Shown: piece after piece, positions 54,660-63,473 of the stretch
Position numbering within the stretch: position 1 is the stretch's first letter
Layout of the letters: every line of letters begins with the position of its first letter
Source of the DNA: Curvibacter delicatus NBRC 14919
Lineage (GTDB): Bacteria > Pseudomonadota > Gammaproteobacteria > Burkholderiales > Burkholderiaceae_C
Assembly (NCBI RefSeq): GCF_001592265.1
Contig: NZ_BCWP01000002.1
Coordinates: 110,072-174,071 of the forward strand
Reading direction: 5' to 3'
DNA length: 64,000 nucleotides
Made by a program: the position numbers and the translations under genes
Notes under the pieces: generated by a model
Databases searched by the model: none
Told to the model about the DNA's origin: nothing
What the model saw: only the letters and a program-made list of their open reading frames with translations

Positions 54660-55724
54660 TTAACGCACCACCAGCCGGCCGACACCGTCGGCCGTGATCT
54701 CGCCGATCTCGGCCGCGGCCTCAAAACCGTGCTGGCGGAAGATCGCCAGCACCTGCTCCACCGTTTCGGGCGTGCACGACACCAGCAGGCCACCGCTGGT
54801 CTGCGGATCGCTCAGCAGTGCCTGGTCCACCGCAGCAAAACCGGCCGGCAGCGTGACAGACGCACCATAACCGGCCCAGTTGCGGCCGGAGGCACCAGTG
54901 ACCATGCCCTGGGCGGCCAGTTCACGCACGCCCTTGAGCAAGGGCACATGAGCCCAGTCGATCTGCACCGTGCAGCCCGCGCCGCGGGCCAGTTCCAGCC
55001 CGTGGCCGGCCAGGCCGAAACCGGTGACATCGGTCAGCGCATGCACGCCATCGAGTGCGGCCAGCTCCGGCCCCGGCGTGTTGAGCTGGGTCGTCGTGGC
55101 GATCATCTGCGCGTAGCCGGCGGCATCCAGCTGTTCTTTTTTCAGCGCGGCCGACAGCACACCCACCCCGAGCGGCTTGCCCAGGATCAGGCGATCGCCC
55201 ACACGCGCGTCGGCGTTGCGCTTGACGCGCTTGGGATGCACCAGGCCCATGGCCACCAGGCCGTAGATCGGCTCGACCGAGTCGATGGTGTGGCCGCCGG
55301 CAATCGGAATGCCTGCGGCCTTGCACACCGCCTGGCCGCCGGCCAGGATCTGGCCGATGGTGTCGGTCGACAGCACGTTGATGGGCATGCCGACGAGTGC
55401 CAGCGCCATGATGGGCTTGCCGCCCATGGCGTAGACGTCGGAGATGGCGTTGGTGGCGGCAATGCGGCCGAAGTCGAACGGATCGTCGACGATGGGCATG
55501 AAGAAGTCGGTGGTGGCGATCAGCGCCTGCTCGTCATTGAGCTGGTAGACGGCGGCATCGTCGGCGGTCTCGATGCCCACCAGCAACTCCGGTGGCACCG
55601 GCATGCCAATGCCGCTCTTGAGGATGTCCGACAGCACGCCGGGGGCGATCTTGCAGCCGCAGCCGCCGCCATGCGAGAGCGAGGTCAGGCGAGGTTCGGA
55701 CTTGGAGGAGGTGTTGGCAGTCAT
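54660..55724 (-). CDS. selD: Selenide, water dikinase (SelD/SenC)
   Basis: 354 residues from ATG 55724. It makes selenophosphate from selenide and ATP. The catalytic region HGGGCGCKIAPGVL (19-32) has Cys22 in place of Sec, Cys24 and Lys25, followed by DDAAVYQLNDEQALIATTDFFMPIVDDP and ISDVYAMGGKP. Its ATG overlaps the stop of the selenosugar synthase gene, so here it probably acts as SenC, feeding selenophosphate to SenB, besides any role in selenoprotein or tRNA modification. Confidence 0.95.
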   Translation of the reverse strand: MTANTSSKSEPRLTSLSHGGGCGCKIAPGVLSDILKSGIGMPVPPELLVGIETADDAAVYQLNDEQALIATTDFFMPIVDDPFDFGRIAATNAISDVYAMGGKPIMALALVGMPINVLSTDTIGQILAGGQAVCKAAGIPIAGGHTIDSVEPIYGLVAMGLVHPKRVKRNADARVGDRLILGKPLGVGVLSAALKKEQLDAAGYAQMIATTTQLNTPGPELAALDGVHALTDVTGFGLAGHGLELARGAGCTVQIDWAHVPLLKGVRELAAQGMVTGASGRNWAGYGASVTLPAGFAAVDQALLSDPQTSGGLLVSCTPETVEQVLAIFRQHGFEAAAEIGEITADGVGRLVVR

Positions 55725-56692
55725 GGTGTGTGTATCAATTCGGTCAGCAGTGCCAGCAGGGCAGCACGTTCGGCGGCCGGCTCGAAGAGTGGCGCACGCA
55801 GACTGCATTGTGCCTGCAAGGCAGGAATCATGCTGCTGTCGTCGCGGCAGCGCTGCAGCAGTTCAGCCAATGCGGCCGCATCGCCCCAGGGGAAGTAGCC
55901 GGCGTAGTCGTCACCCAGCATGCCGACGTTGCCGTCGATGCGCGAGGCCAGCACCGGCGTGCCGCTGCACACCGCCTCCAGAATGGCATGCGCCCCACCT
56001 TCCATGCGGCTGGCATGCACCAGCACGTGGGCGCGCTGGATGCGCCGGCGCGTCGTCTCATGGTCGAGGCCACCGAGCCAACGGTAGTTCGGACAGTCGG
56101 CCGCGGTCTGCCGCGCCAGCTCACCCAAGGTCGGCGCCAGTGCGGCGCCGATGTGGTCGATGTGGATGTCAGGGCGGTTGCGCAACAGGCGCGCAGCCGC
56201 AAACAGGGTCTCCGGGGATTTTTCTTCGCGCAGGTGCCCCACCATGACGGCACGCAGATGACGATCGCTCTTGAGCCACGCGCGCCGCGCTGACGTGGAC
56301 TGGAAGATGACGCGCGTCTTGTCCCGGTACGCCACCGGCAAGGCCTGCGGCCCCTGCGCCTGCAGCACCACCAGCCGCTGCGCCAACGCCAGGGAACGCT
56401 GCGCTGCGGCATCGGTCTGGATGTCGCGGTACAGGTCGGTGCCGGTGAGCACGACCCCCAGGCCACGGCCCGGATGCGCCTGCGCCCATGCCTGGATCGA
56501 GGCCGCCGAACGGCGCGCGTGCAGGGCCAGCAGGGCAACGGCCTCCTCGCCCTGGCTGGCCTGCCAGTCCTGGACGATGCGGGTTTGGTAGTGGCCCGCC
56601 AGCAGACGCGACCAGCGCCAGGCGGTCTGCCAGTTGCCGTTGTTGGCATCGGCCAGCGCCGGGCTGACGATGAGGACCAGGGGCTTTGTCAT
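55721..56692 (-). CDS. senB: Selenosugar synthase-type glycosyltransferase (SenB)
   Basis: 323 residues. It opens LVLIVSPALADANNGNWQTAWRWSRLLAGHY, the signature of the TIGR04348 glycosyltransferase group, later identified as SenB, which forms a selenosugar from UDP-N-acetyl-sugar and selenophosphate. The GT-B donor half is present (VGHLREEKSPETLF; HASRMEGGAHAILEAVCSGTPVLAS). ATG 56692 lies four bases after the egtD stop. The SenB identity depends on family recognition from sequence and on neighbours egtD and selD. Confidence 0.88.
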   Translation of the reverse strand: MTKPLVLIVSPALADANNGNWQTAWRWSRLLAGHYQTRIVQDWQASQGEEAVALLALHARRSAASIQAWAQAHPGRGLGVVLTGTDLYRDIQTDAAAQRSLALAQRLVVLQAQGPQALPVAYRDKTRVIFQSTSARRAWLKSDRHLRAVMVGHLREEKSPETLFAAARLLRNRPDIHIDHIGAALAPTLGELARQTAADCPNYRWLGGLDHETTRRRIQRAHVLVHASRMEGGAHAILEAVCSGTPVLASRIDGNVGMLGDDYAGYFPWGDAAALAELLQRCRDDSSMIPALQAQCSLRAPLFEPAAERAALLALLTELIHTP

Positions 56693-56696
56693 GCCA

Positions 56697-57662
56697 TCAA
56701 GCTTGCGCCCAGAACACCGCAAACCAGCCGCGTTCATCGGTCCAGGCCTGGGTCTGGCTGAAGCCGGCTTCGCGCAGCAAGGCCTCGAAGTCTGACGCCT
56801 GGTATTTGTAGGAATTCTCGGTGTGGATGCGCTCACCTGCTTTGAAACGACGCTCTGCGCCGGGCCAACGCACCACAAGATCATGCAGCGCCTGCAGATG
56901 CATCTCGATGCGCGAATGCGCCTGGTTGAAAAAGGCCACGTGTTGCCAGTCCTGCACACGGAAGTCGCTGCCGAGCAGGCCGTTGACATGCAGCAGCAGG
57001 TTCTTGTTGAAGGCTGCCGTGACACCCAGCGCATCGTCGTAAGCCGGCTCCAGAATGTCCAGCGGCTTCACCAGATCGACGCCGATCAGCAGACCGCCGC
57101 CCTGGGTTGCCGCGCGCACCTGGCGCAGGAAACCCAGCGCCTGCCGCGGCGTGAAGTTGCCGATGCTGGAGCCCGGGTAGAACAGCAGGCGCGGCCCAGT
57201 CCCGGCCTCAGGCGGCAGCGTCAGTTCAGACGAGAAATCGAGCCCCACGCCCAGCATGTCGAGCGCTGGAAACTGCCGCTGCAGGCATTGCAGTGCCGTG
57301 CGCAGGAAATCCACCGAGATATCGACCGCCACATAACGCACCGGTTGCAGCAGGTTAAACAGGCGTGCCGCCTTCTCGCAGTTGCCGGCCCCCAGGTCGA
57401 CCAGCGTGGCACCCTGCGGCAACCGGGCTGCGATGGCGCCACCATGCGCCACCAGCAAGGCCGCTTCGGTGCGTGTCGGGTAGTACTCGGGCAGCGCGGT
57501 GATGGCGTCGAACAGGCGTGAGCCCAATGGGTCGTACAGGTACTTGGGCGCCAGGCTGGCCTGTGGCGCCAGCAGACCGGCAACCAGTTCGGCATGTACG
57601 GCTGCACGGTCTTCCCGGTGCAGCTGGACGAACTGCGGCTGGCGCATGGGTGGCGGGTTCAT
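56697..57662 (-). CDS. egtD: L-histidine N(alpha)-methyltransferase (EgtD)
   Basis: 321 residues from ATG 57662. EgtD trimethylates histidine to hercynine, the precursor of ergothioneine and selenoneine. Family markers are PKYLYDPLGSRLFDAITALPEYYPTRTE, LVDLGAGNCEKAARLF (SAM site), FYPGSSIGNFTPRQA and YDDALGVTAAFNKNLL. It is the first gene of a compact egtD-senB-selD operon. The usual partner that joins hercynine to the chalcogen, an EgtB/SenA-type enzyme, is not in the window. Confidence 0.95.
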   Translation of the reverse strand: MNPPPMRQPQFVQLHREDRAAVHAELVAGLLAPQASLAPKYLYDPLGSRLFDAITALPEYYPTRTEAALLVAHGGAIAARLPQGATLVDLGAGNCEKAARLFNLLQPVRYVAVDISVDFLRTALQCLQRQFPALDMLGVGLDFSSELTLPPEAGTGPRLLFYPGSSIGNFTPRQALGFLRQVRAATQGGGLLIGVDLVKPLDILEPAYDDALGVTAAFNKNLLLHVNGLLGSDFRVQDWQHVAFFNQAHSRIEMHLQALHDLVVRWPGAERRFKAGERIHTENSYKYQASDFEALLREAGFSQTQAWTDERGWFAVFWAQA

Positions 57663-57801
57663 CCGCGGCACTATAGCCGAGCCGCTCCACTACCCCGGGC
57701 CGTATGCCATTGCCCCTGCGCGGCACCCGTGTTTGCACCGCTGGCGTCCTCGCCTGAGCGGTGCGAGAATCGCCACACAACAACATCTGGAGGAGAACAC
57801 C

Positions 57802-58260
57802 ATGAACACCGCTGTCCACGAAACGCCAACCAACGCGCGCCGTGTTGACCAATTGCTGGCCCACTACAGCGAGAGCCACCGGCACGCGACCAACGAACTG
57901 ATCCACTTCATCGCCATCCCGCTGATCATGCTCAGCCTGGTCGGCCTGATGTACGCCTTGCACCCGTTGGTGGCCTATGCCTTCATCGCCGCCAGCATGG
58001 TCTATTACGTTCGCCTGTCGCTGGTGTTTTTCATCACCATGCTGGCCGGCTCGGCCCTGGTGCTGGCGCTGGTGCATGCCATGGGCGAGCAGCGCCTGGT
58101 GCTGTGTGCCGGCATCTTTGTCGTGGCCTGGATCTTCCAGTTCATCGGCCACAAGCTCGAAGGCAAGAAGCCCTCTTTCTTTGAAGACATCCAGTACCTC
58201 TGGGTCGGACCGCTGTTCGTGCTGAGCAAGCTGTTCGAAAAGCTCGGCATCCGCTGGTAA
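57802..58260 (+). CDS. DUF962 / Mpo1-like membrane protein
   Basis: 152 residues from ATG 57802 with an AGGAG site. RRVDQLLAHYSESHRHATNELIHFIAIPLIML, two to three more hydrophobic helices, and FQFIGHKLEGKKPSFFEDIQYLWVGPLFVLSKL form the DUF962 signature. The conserved His residues (HYSESH, NELIHF, GHKLEGKKP) resemble the Fe-binding Mpo1 dioxygenase of yeast, which shortens 2-hydroxy fatty acids. The bacterial function is presumed similar but unproven. It is divergent from egtD. Confidence 0.88.
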   Translation: MNTAVHETPTNARRVDQLLAHYSESHRHATNELIHFIAIPLIMLSLVGLMYALHPLVAYAFIAASMVYYVRLSLVFFITMLAGSALVLALVHAMGEQRLVLCAGIFVVAWIFQFIGHKLEGKKPSFFEDIQYLWVGPLFVLSKLFEKLGIRW

Positions 58261-58278
58261 ACCGCACGTACCGTCTTA

Positions 58279-59235
58279 CTAAAGCGCGCCGATTTCCTGC
58301 AAGTAACGGCGCGTGCCCGGGTGCAGCAACGCGGGTTGCGGCACGTGGCGCGCGGTATTGACGGCGCGGGTCTCGCTGGCCTGTGGCAGTTCGCGTGCCA
58401 AGGCCTGTTCGCCCAGGTGCAGGGCACGCGTGAAACGGTAGGCAATCTCGGCGTCCAGCGTGGGCCGGGCCAGGATGAAGCTCCAGGAACCGACTGATTC
58501 CAGCGCCTGTGCCTGCCCCGGGTAACTGCCGGCCGCCAGTGTCTGCCGCTTCAGGAACGCATGCCGGGCAAGGATGCGCTCGATCTCCTGCTCCGATGGC
58601 ACGATGAAACGACCACCGCCTGGTGAACCCATGGCGGCAACAAAACCGGGCCACTGCGAACCACCGCCCCAGAGCGCGGCCACACGTCCATCCGCCAACA
58701 TGGCCGGGCCGTCCCCTGCGCGATCAAGGTAGACCGCCTGGAAATCCTTGTCCGCATCCAGCCCCAGACCATCGAGCACGTAGCGCGCCAGGATCACCAG
58801 GCCCGAGCCTTTGGCACCGAAGGCAATACGCTGGCCCTGGAGGTCGCTGATGCTGCGGTAGGGACTGTCAGCGCGCACCACGAACATGCCGGCGGTTGAA
58901 TACATGGCGGCCACCACCGACAACTGGGCCGGTGCGCGACCGATGCCGGCCAGGGCCTCATGCACAGCCTCGCCCTGCACCAGACCGAGATCGAGCTGAC
59001 CGGCTTCCAGCAACGGGATGTTTTCAGTACTGCCCTTGGTATGGCGCGTCTGGACCTGCAGCCCGGCGTCGATGCGATGAACGGTGCGCGCCACTGCATC
59101 ACCATAAACCGGGAAACCGCCGCCTGGCGTGGCCGTGCCCAGTGACACGGCGATCGGCGCCTGCGCCCGGACCGGCAGGCCGGCCAGCAAGGGCAGCCAG
59201 CAGACGGCTCGGCGCATCAGGTCGGGCGTGCTCAT
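58279..59235 (-). CDS. TAXI-family TRAP transporter solute-binding protein (orphan)
   Basis: 318 residues from ATG 59235. Signal peptide MRRAVCWLPLLAGLPVRAQA, then a TAXI fold: VSLGTATPGGGFPVYGDAVARTVHR, HTKGSTENIPLLEAGQLDLGLVQGEAVHEAL, AMYSTAGMFVVRADSPYRSISDLQGQRIAFG and GSWSFILARPTLDAEIAY. TAXI proteins feed TRAP permeases, but none is encoded near. It starts 39 bp after the FTR1 gene on the same strand and may share its Fur-controlled transcript, which is unusual. Confidence 0.9.
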   Translation of the reverse strand: MSTPDLMRRAVCWLPLLAGLPVRAQAPIAVSLGTATPGGGFPVYGDAVARTVHRIDAGLQVQTRHTKGSTENIPLLEAGQLDLGLVQGEAVHEALAGIGRAPAQLSVVAAMYSTAGMFVVRADSPYRSISDLQGQRIAFGAKGSGLVILARYVLDGLGLDADKDFQAVYLDRAGDGPAMLADGRVAALWGGGSQWPGFVAAMGSPGGGRFIVPSEQEIERILARHAFLKRQTLAAGSYPGQAQALESVGSWSFILARPTLDAEIAYRFTRALHLGEQALARELPQASETRAVNTARHVPQPALLHPGTRRYLQEIGAL

Positions 59236-59273
59236 GTCTGCGGCCGGGTGCTTGCGCCAGAAACGGTGCGACT

Positions 59274-60044
59274 TCAGGCCTGGGAACGCACCGATGCGCG
59301 GTCGCGCCAGACGGTCAGCGCCAGCCAACCCAGCGGAACCAGCACCAGGGCATAGGACAGCCAGGCGCCGTACTGCCCCTCGGGGCCGTAGGGCTCGGTC
59401 GCAATATGCCAGTAGGCGTTGTCCAGCGGCAGCACGCCGGCTTCGGTGAATTCATGGAAGGCGTAGATGGCCAGTTGCACGATGAACAGGCCGAGGAAGA
59501 TGGTGGTGACCTGGAAGAAGCGGCCCAGGTTGACGCGATGGCCGTAGCGCGACCAGCCCCAGGCCAGGGCCGCAGCCAGCAGCAGCCCCAACAGCGCGCC
59601 CACGGTCATGGAGGCCGTGTCAGCCTGCCCCATCAGCGACGCGATCATGAAGGCGGTTTCCATGCCTTCGCGGATGATCATCAGCAGCGTGAAACCCGCA
59701 ATGGCGACAAAAGAGGCCATGCCCGTCTGGCGCGCCGCAGCAGCTTCGATCTTGTGGCCGATGTCGCTGCTCAGATGCCGTGCGGCGCGTGTCATGTAGA
59801 CCATCATGGTGGCCACCAATACGGCGGCCACCAGGGCCAGTGCGCCTTCGTACAAGGGTGTGACCACCATCTCACGCAACAGCACTGCAGCAACCACGCT
59901 CAGCACCAGCGCCATGCCGGTGCCGGTGTAGACGGCGGGAGCCAGGGCCGCACGGCCCGTCTTGCGCAGGTAGGCCAGCGTGATGGCAACGATGAGAAAG
60001 GCTTCGATCCCCTCACGCAGGGCGATGACCAGTGTTTCCAGCAT
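59274..60044 (-). CDS. FTR1-family high-affinity iron permease (EfeU-like)
   Basis: 256 residues, seven hydrophobic helices. Two REGxE motifs, REGIE (10-14) and REGME (125-129), are the iron-binding glutamate motifs of FTR1/EfeU. It would import ferric or ferrous iron across the inner membrane. No EfeO or EfeB is adjacent; instead a TAXI binding protein follows. A Fur box sits 20 bp upstream of the ATG, so iron should repress it. Confidence 0.93.
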   Translation of the reverse strand: MLETLVIALREGIEAFLIVAITLAYLRKTGRAALAPAVYTGTGMALVLSVVAAVLLREMVVTPLYEGALALVAAVLVATMMVYMTRAARHLSSDIGHKIEAAAARQTGMASFVAIAGFTLLMIIREGMETAFMIASLMGQADTASMTVGALLGLLLAAALAWGWSRYGHRVNLGRFFQVTTIFLGLFIVQLAIYAFHEFTEAGVLPLDNAYWHIATEPYGPEGQYGAWLSYALVLVPLGWLALTVWRDRASVRSQA

Positions 60045-60063
60045 ATTGAGTCAGACGCATATA

Positions 60064-60082
60064 AATAAGAATGATTCTTATT
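60064..60082. promoter_or_regulatory. Fur box upstream of the FTR1 permease
   Basis: AATAAGAATGATTCTTATT, a perfect 9-1-9 palindrome and a close fit to the Fur consensus. It ends 20 bp before the permease start, in the core promoter. Confidence 0.85.
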
Positions 60083-60136
60083 AGAGTCGCGTTCCGGGCT
60101 GGTGTCAAGCACTGCCAATGCCTGCGCGTGACCGAT

Positions 60137-60171
60137 CAAAAAAAGAAAAGCCGGCTTGCTGCCAAGCCGGC
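60137..60171 (-). terminator. Intrinsic terminator of the YceI/cytochrome b561 operon
   Basis: On the minus strand GCCGGCTTG-GCAG-CAAGCCGGC is followed by TTTTCTTTTTTT: a perfect nine-pair stem, four-base loop and long T-run. It ends transcription 25-60 bp after the first YceI gene, before the Fur box of the next unit. Confidence 0.9.
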
Positions 60172-60194
60172 CCAGGAAAATCGCAACCAGTAAT

Positions 60195-60776
60195 TTACTG
60201 CTTGACGGCTTCCACCTGCACCACGATGCGCACGTTCTTGGGGAAGCCCCAGTCCACGCCGTAGTTCATGCCGTAGGCCGTACGGTCGATGGTGGTCTCG
60301 AAGTCGCCACCGCACACTTCGCGCTTGAGCATGGGGCTCTGGTAGCAGTTGAACTGGTTGGCCTTCAGCGTCACGGGGTTGGTCTTGCCCAGCAGGGTCA
60401 GGGTGCCGGCCACTTCGGTCACCTTGTCGCCGTTGAAGCTGAACTTGTCGGCCACGAACTTGGCGGTCGGGTGCTTGGCGGTGTCGAACAGGTCGGCGCT
60501 CTGCAGGTGCTTGTCGAAAGCTGCCGTGCCGGTGTTGATGGAGGTGACGTCAATGGTCAGTTCCACCTTGCCGCTCTTGCCGGCCTTGTCGAATTGCACT
60601 GAGCCATCCTTCTTGTCGAAGCGGCCGCGGTTGACCGAGGCACCGAAGTGGCTGATCTCGAAGGTCGCGAAAGTATGGGTCGGGTCAATTGCGTAGGTAG
60701 CGGTCTGGGCTTGGGCGGCGCCTGCCAGCAGGGTGGCAGCGGCGGCAACAGCAAAAGCGAACTTGGATTGGCGCAT
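60195..60776 (-). CDS. YceI family periplasmic lipid-binding protein
   Basis: 193 residues with a signal peptide (cleavage after AAQA) and the YceI lipocalin-like fold: TYAIDPTHTFATFEISHFGASVNRGRFDKKDGSVQFD, HLQSADLFDTAKHPTAKFVADKF and CGGDFETTIDRTAYGMNYGVDWGFPKNVRIVVQVEAV. YceI proteins bind polyprenoid or quinone-like lipids. The paired YceI and cytochrome b561 genes upstream suggest a periplasmic redox or isoprenoid role. Confidence 0.92.
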   Translation of the reverse strand: MRQSKFAFAVAAAATLLAGAAQAQTATYAIDPTHTFATFEISHFGASVNRGRFDKKDGSVQFDKAGKSGKVELTIDVTSINTGTAAFDKHLQSADLFDTAKHPTAKFVADKFSFNGDKVTEVAGTLTLLGKTNPVTLKANQFNCYQSPMLKREVCGGDFETTIDRTAYGMNYGVDWGFPKNVRIVVQVEAVKQ

Positions 60777-60812
60777 GGGAAAGACTCCTCGTTTGAAGGG
60801 TTGAAAAAAGGA

Positions 60813-61388
60813 TTACAGCTTGCCCACGCCAGTGAGCGCGAGCTTGAACTTGACCTGCACGTCGTCGGCCACCATGGAGGTGTCAGACCACTCGTTCTCG
60901 CCGATCTTGAAAGCCAGGCGTTTGAGCGAGAAGGTGCCCGTGGCCGTGGTGGCCGCGCCGTTTTGCGTCAGCGTCACCGGCACCACCACGTCGCGGCTCA
61001 AGCCCTTGATGCTGAGCTTGCCGGCCACTTCGAACTTGCCCGCGCCCAGCCCCTTGACACTGCTGGACTGGAAAGTGGCCTGCGGGAACTTGGGCACATT
61101 GAACCAGGTGGGCTTGGGCAGTTCGGCATCGGTCTCGGGCACACCCAGGGTGGCGCTGCCGGTGTCCACCGTGAAGGCGATCTTGCTGGTGTCGGGCTTG
61201 GCGGGGTTGAAGCTGATCTGCGCATCAAACTTCTTGAAGCGGCCCTCGACCGGCACGCCCATCTGCTTGCTGACGAACACGATCTCGCTTTGTGCCGGCA
61301 CCAGCTTCTGCTGGGCCAGCACCGTGCCGGTGCCGCCGAGTGCGGCCAGCACCAGCAGCAGGCGGGATGCGGATTGAATGAGGTTCAT
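60813..61388 (-). CDS. YceI family protein (second copy)
   Basis: 191 residues. Signal peptide MNLIQSASRLLLVLAALGGTGTVLAQ and a YceI domain of the QMGVPVEGRFKKFDAQISFNPAKPDTSKI type, which differs clearly from the downstream copy, so the two are not a recent duplication. It lies 36 bp upstream of the other YceI gene and 20 bp after the cytochrome b561 gene. Confidence 0.91.
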   Translation of the reverse strand: MNLIQSASRLLLVLAALGGTGTVLAQQKLVPAQSEIVFVSKQMGVPVEGRFKKFDAQISFNPAKPDTSKIAFTVDTGSATLGVPETDAELPKPTWFNVPKFPQATFQSSSVKGLGAGKFEVAGKLSIKGLSRDVVVPVTLTQNGAATTATGTFSLKRLAFKIGENEWSDTSMVADDVQVKFKLALTGVGKL

Positions 61389-61408
61389 GACAACTCCTTG
61401 GGGAAAAT

Positions 61409-61972
61409 TCAACGACGGCCCGGCAACATGCGCAGGAGCAGGCCATCGCGGTCGATCAACTGATGCTTGAGCGCCGCCGCCACGTGCAGCAGCACCAGCG
61501 CGGCCATGCCAAAGGCACTGAACTTGTGCCAGGGCTTGATCAGTTCGGCCAGCGCCTTGTCGGCCGATACGAAATCGGGCAGGGGCAGCACACCGAACAG
61601 CACGATGGGAAAACCGGCCGCCGAGCTGTAGGCCCAGCCCAGCAAGGGCACAGCAAAAAACAGCACGTACAGCGCATGGTGCGTGCCATGGTGCGCCCAG
61701 TGCTGCCAGCGCGGCATGGCGGCGGCCATCGCGTCGGGCAGTGCCGGCGGACGATGCGTCAGGCGCCACAGCAAACGCAGCAACGACAGCGTGAGGATCG
61801 TGACACCAGCCCACTTGTGCCAGTTGTAGAGCTTGAGGCGCTGCGGTGAAAACGGCAGGTCGGTCATGTACACGCCGACGATGAAGAGGCCAATCAGGGC
61901 GAGGCCGAGCAGCCAGTGCAGCACGATGGCGACACCGCTGTAGCGCTTTGGGGAAATATTGCTGGATGGCAT
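61409..61972 (-). CDS. Cytochrome b561
   Basis: 187 residues from ATG 61972. Four helices with the conserved heme histidines: VLHWLLGLALIGLFIVG, YNWHKWAGVTILTLSLLRLLWRLTHRPP, HHALYVLFFAVPLLGW and IKPWHKFSAFGMAALVLLHVAAALKHQLIDRDGLLLRM. It probably takes electrons from ubiquinol. It is the first gene of a three-gene operon with both YceI proteins, a common arrangement. Confidence 0.92.
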   Translation of the reverse strand: MPSSNISPKRYSGVAIVLHWLLGLALIGLFIVGVYMTDLPFSPQRLKLYNWHKWAGVTILTLSLLRLLWRLTHRPPALPDAMAAAMPRWQHWAHHGTHHALYVLFFAVPLLGWAYSSAAGFPIVLFGVLPLPDFVSADKALAELIKPWHKFSAFGMAALVLLHVAAALKHQLIDRDGLLLRMLPGRR

Positions 61973-62057
61973 GGACGCAAGTCTAGGCCGCGAGCGATTC
62001 CCTGTTTTTGAATAGTGTTGTTGACTGAGTTCAAAAAAATTGAATTTAAACACTGTC

Positions 62058-63336
62058 TCAAGCGTGTGCTACGGGTAACTCGTCCCAACAGGTCGTGTAG
62101 CGTGGAGAGCGATGTTCCTGCTTCATTGACCACACGCGCTGTGTGCCGCCCAGCCCGGCACTGGCCACAAAAACCGTGTCCTGACCGTAGCGCTGGTTCA
62201 GGCGGTCGAGCACGTCGCTCAGGCGCGCGCCATGCCGCTGCTCCGGTGTGCACGCCTCAAACCCGAGTTCGCCCTGCTGTACCGCGCCGGCCTGCAGGTC
62301 CAACAACAACACCCCGGCCTTGGCATAACTGAACCCAGGCCGGTAGGTAGCGCGCAGGCCTGCAAGTGCGGCACGCACGATGGCCCCCGTCTCGCCGCTC
62401 GGCCGCGGCAGCGGCATCACGCTGGCGCGCGAATACTGCGACGCCTGCCGGAACGGGCTGGTGCGGATGTAGGTCATCACCTGCGCGGCCGCACCGTGCT
62501 GGCGCCGCAGCTTCTCGGCCGCGCGGCTGGCAAACACGGTGACCGCCTCCTCCAGCTCGGGCAATGCCGTCACTGGCTGGCCAAAGGAACGGGTCACGGC
62601 AATCTGCCGTTTGCCATGGCCGCCCTCCTCCAGCCCGATGCTGGCTGTTCCCTGCAGTTCACGCACCGTGCGTTCCAGCACCACCGACCAGCGGCGCCGG
62701 ACCGTGGTGGGGTCGAGTTGTGCCAGATCGAGCGCACTGTGAAGACCGCAGGCCTCAAGCTGGGCTCCCAGCCGCCGGCCGACTCCCCAGACTTCCCCCA
62801 CCCGGGTCGCCGCCAGAACCGCCTGCAACGCCCCGGGCGACAGGTCGCCCAGGTTGCAGACCTGTGCCAGCTGCGCCGGGTAGCGCCCGGGCTGCTGCGC
62901 GGTGGTCTTGGCAATGTGATTGGCCAGCTTGGCCAGCGTCTTGGTGGGCCCGATGCCGATGCCGCTGGGAATGCCGACCCATTGCAGCAGCTGCTCGCGC
63001 ATGCGGTGGCCGCGTTGCGTCAGGTCGCCGCCCACACCCGCCAGATCGACAAAGCACTCGTCGATGGAATAGACCTCCTGCTGTGCCCCCAGGGTGGCCA
63101 GCAGGCTCATCATGCGGTCGGACATGTCGCCATACAGCGCAAAGTTGGCCGACAGGGCCACCAGACCATGTCGCTGCACCAGCGGCCGGAGCTGGTACCA
63201 GGGTACCCCCATACGGATGCCCAAGGCCTTGGCCTCATTGCTGCGGGAGATGGCACAGCCGTCGTTGTTGCTCAGCACCACCACCGGCCGCCCGTTCAGG
63301 TCGGGCCGGAACACACGTTCACAGCTCACATAGATT
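62058..63336 (-). pseudogene. umuC: DNA polymerase V subunit UmuC, 5'-truncated
   Basis: The sequence is UmuC-like from [39 protein letters not shown] to the C-terminus, with the catalytic [11 protein letters not shown] motif. The family N-terminus (M-F-A-L-x-D-x-N-N-F) with its first metal-binding Asp is missing: upstream of YVSC the frame reads KYVLRII and continues into A+T-rich foreign-looking DNA, staying open to an ATG at 63407. So a chimeric protein could be made but would lack motif I and probably polymerase activity. No umuD is next to it. The junction is at about 63334. Confidence 0.8.
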
Positions 63337-63473
63337 ATACGGAGCACATACTTAGATGGAAACGACATATCTTGATATGACGGTTCCGCCACCTTCATCG
63401 AATCCATTGAGAATTAGATGAAATTAATAACGCACGTTCAACTGCCGCGATTTGGTTTGAATCTGGATCGTCA
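63337..63473. other. A+T-rich junction DNA next to truncated umuC
   Basis: 137 bp of clearly lower G+C than the rest of the window, between the umuC break and the XRE gene. Codons here only extend the broken umuC frame. No insertion-sequence ends or target-site repeats were recognised. Confidence 0.5.
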
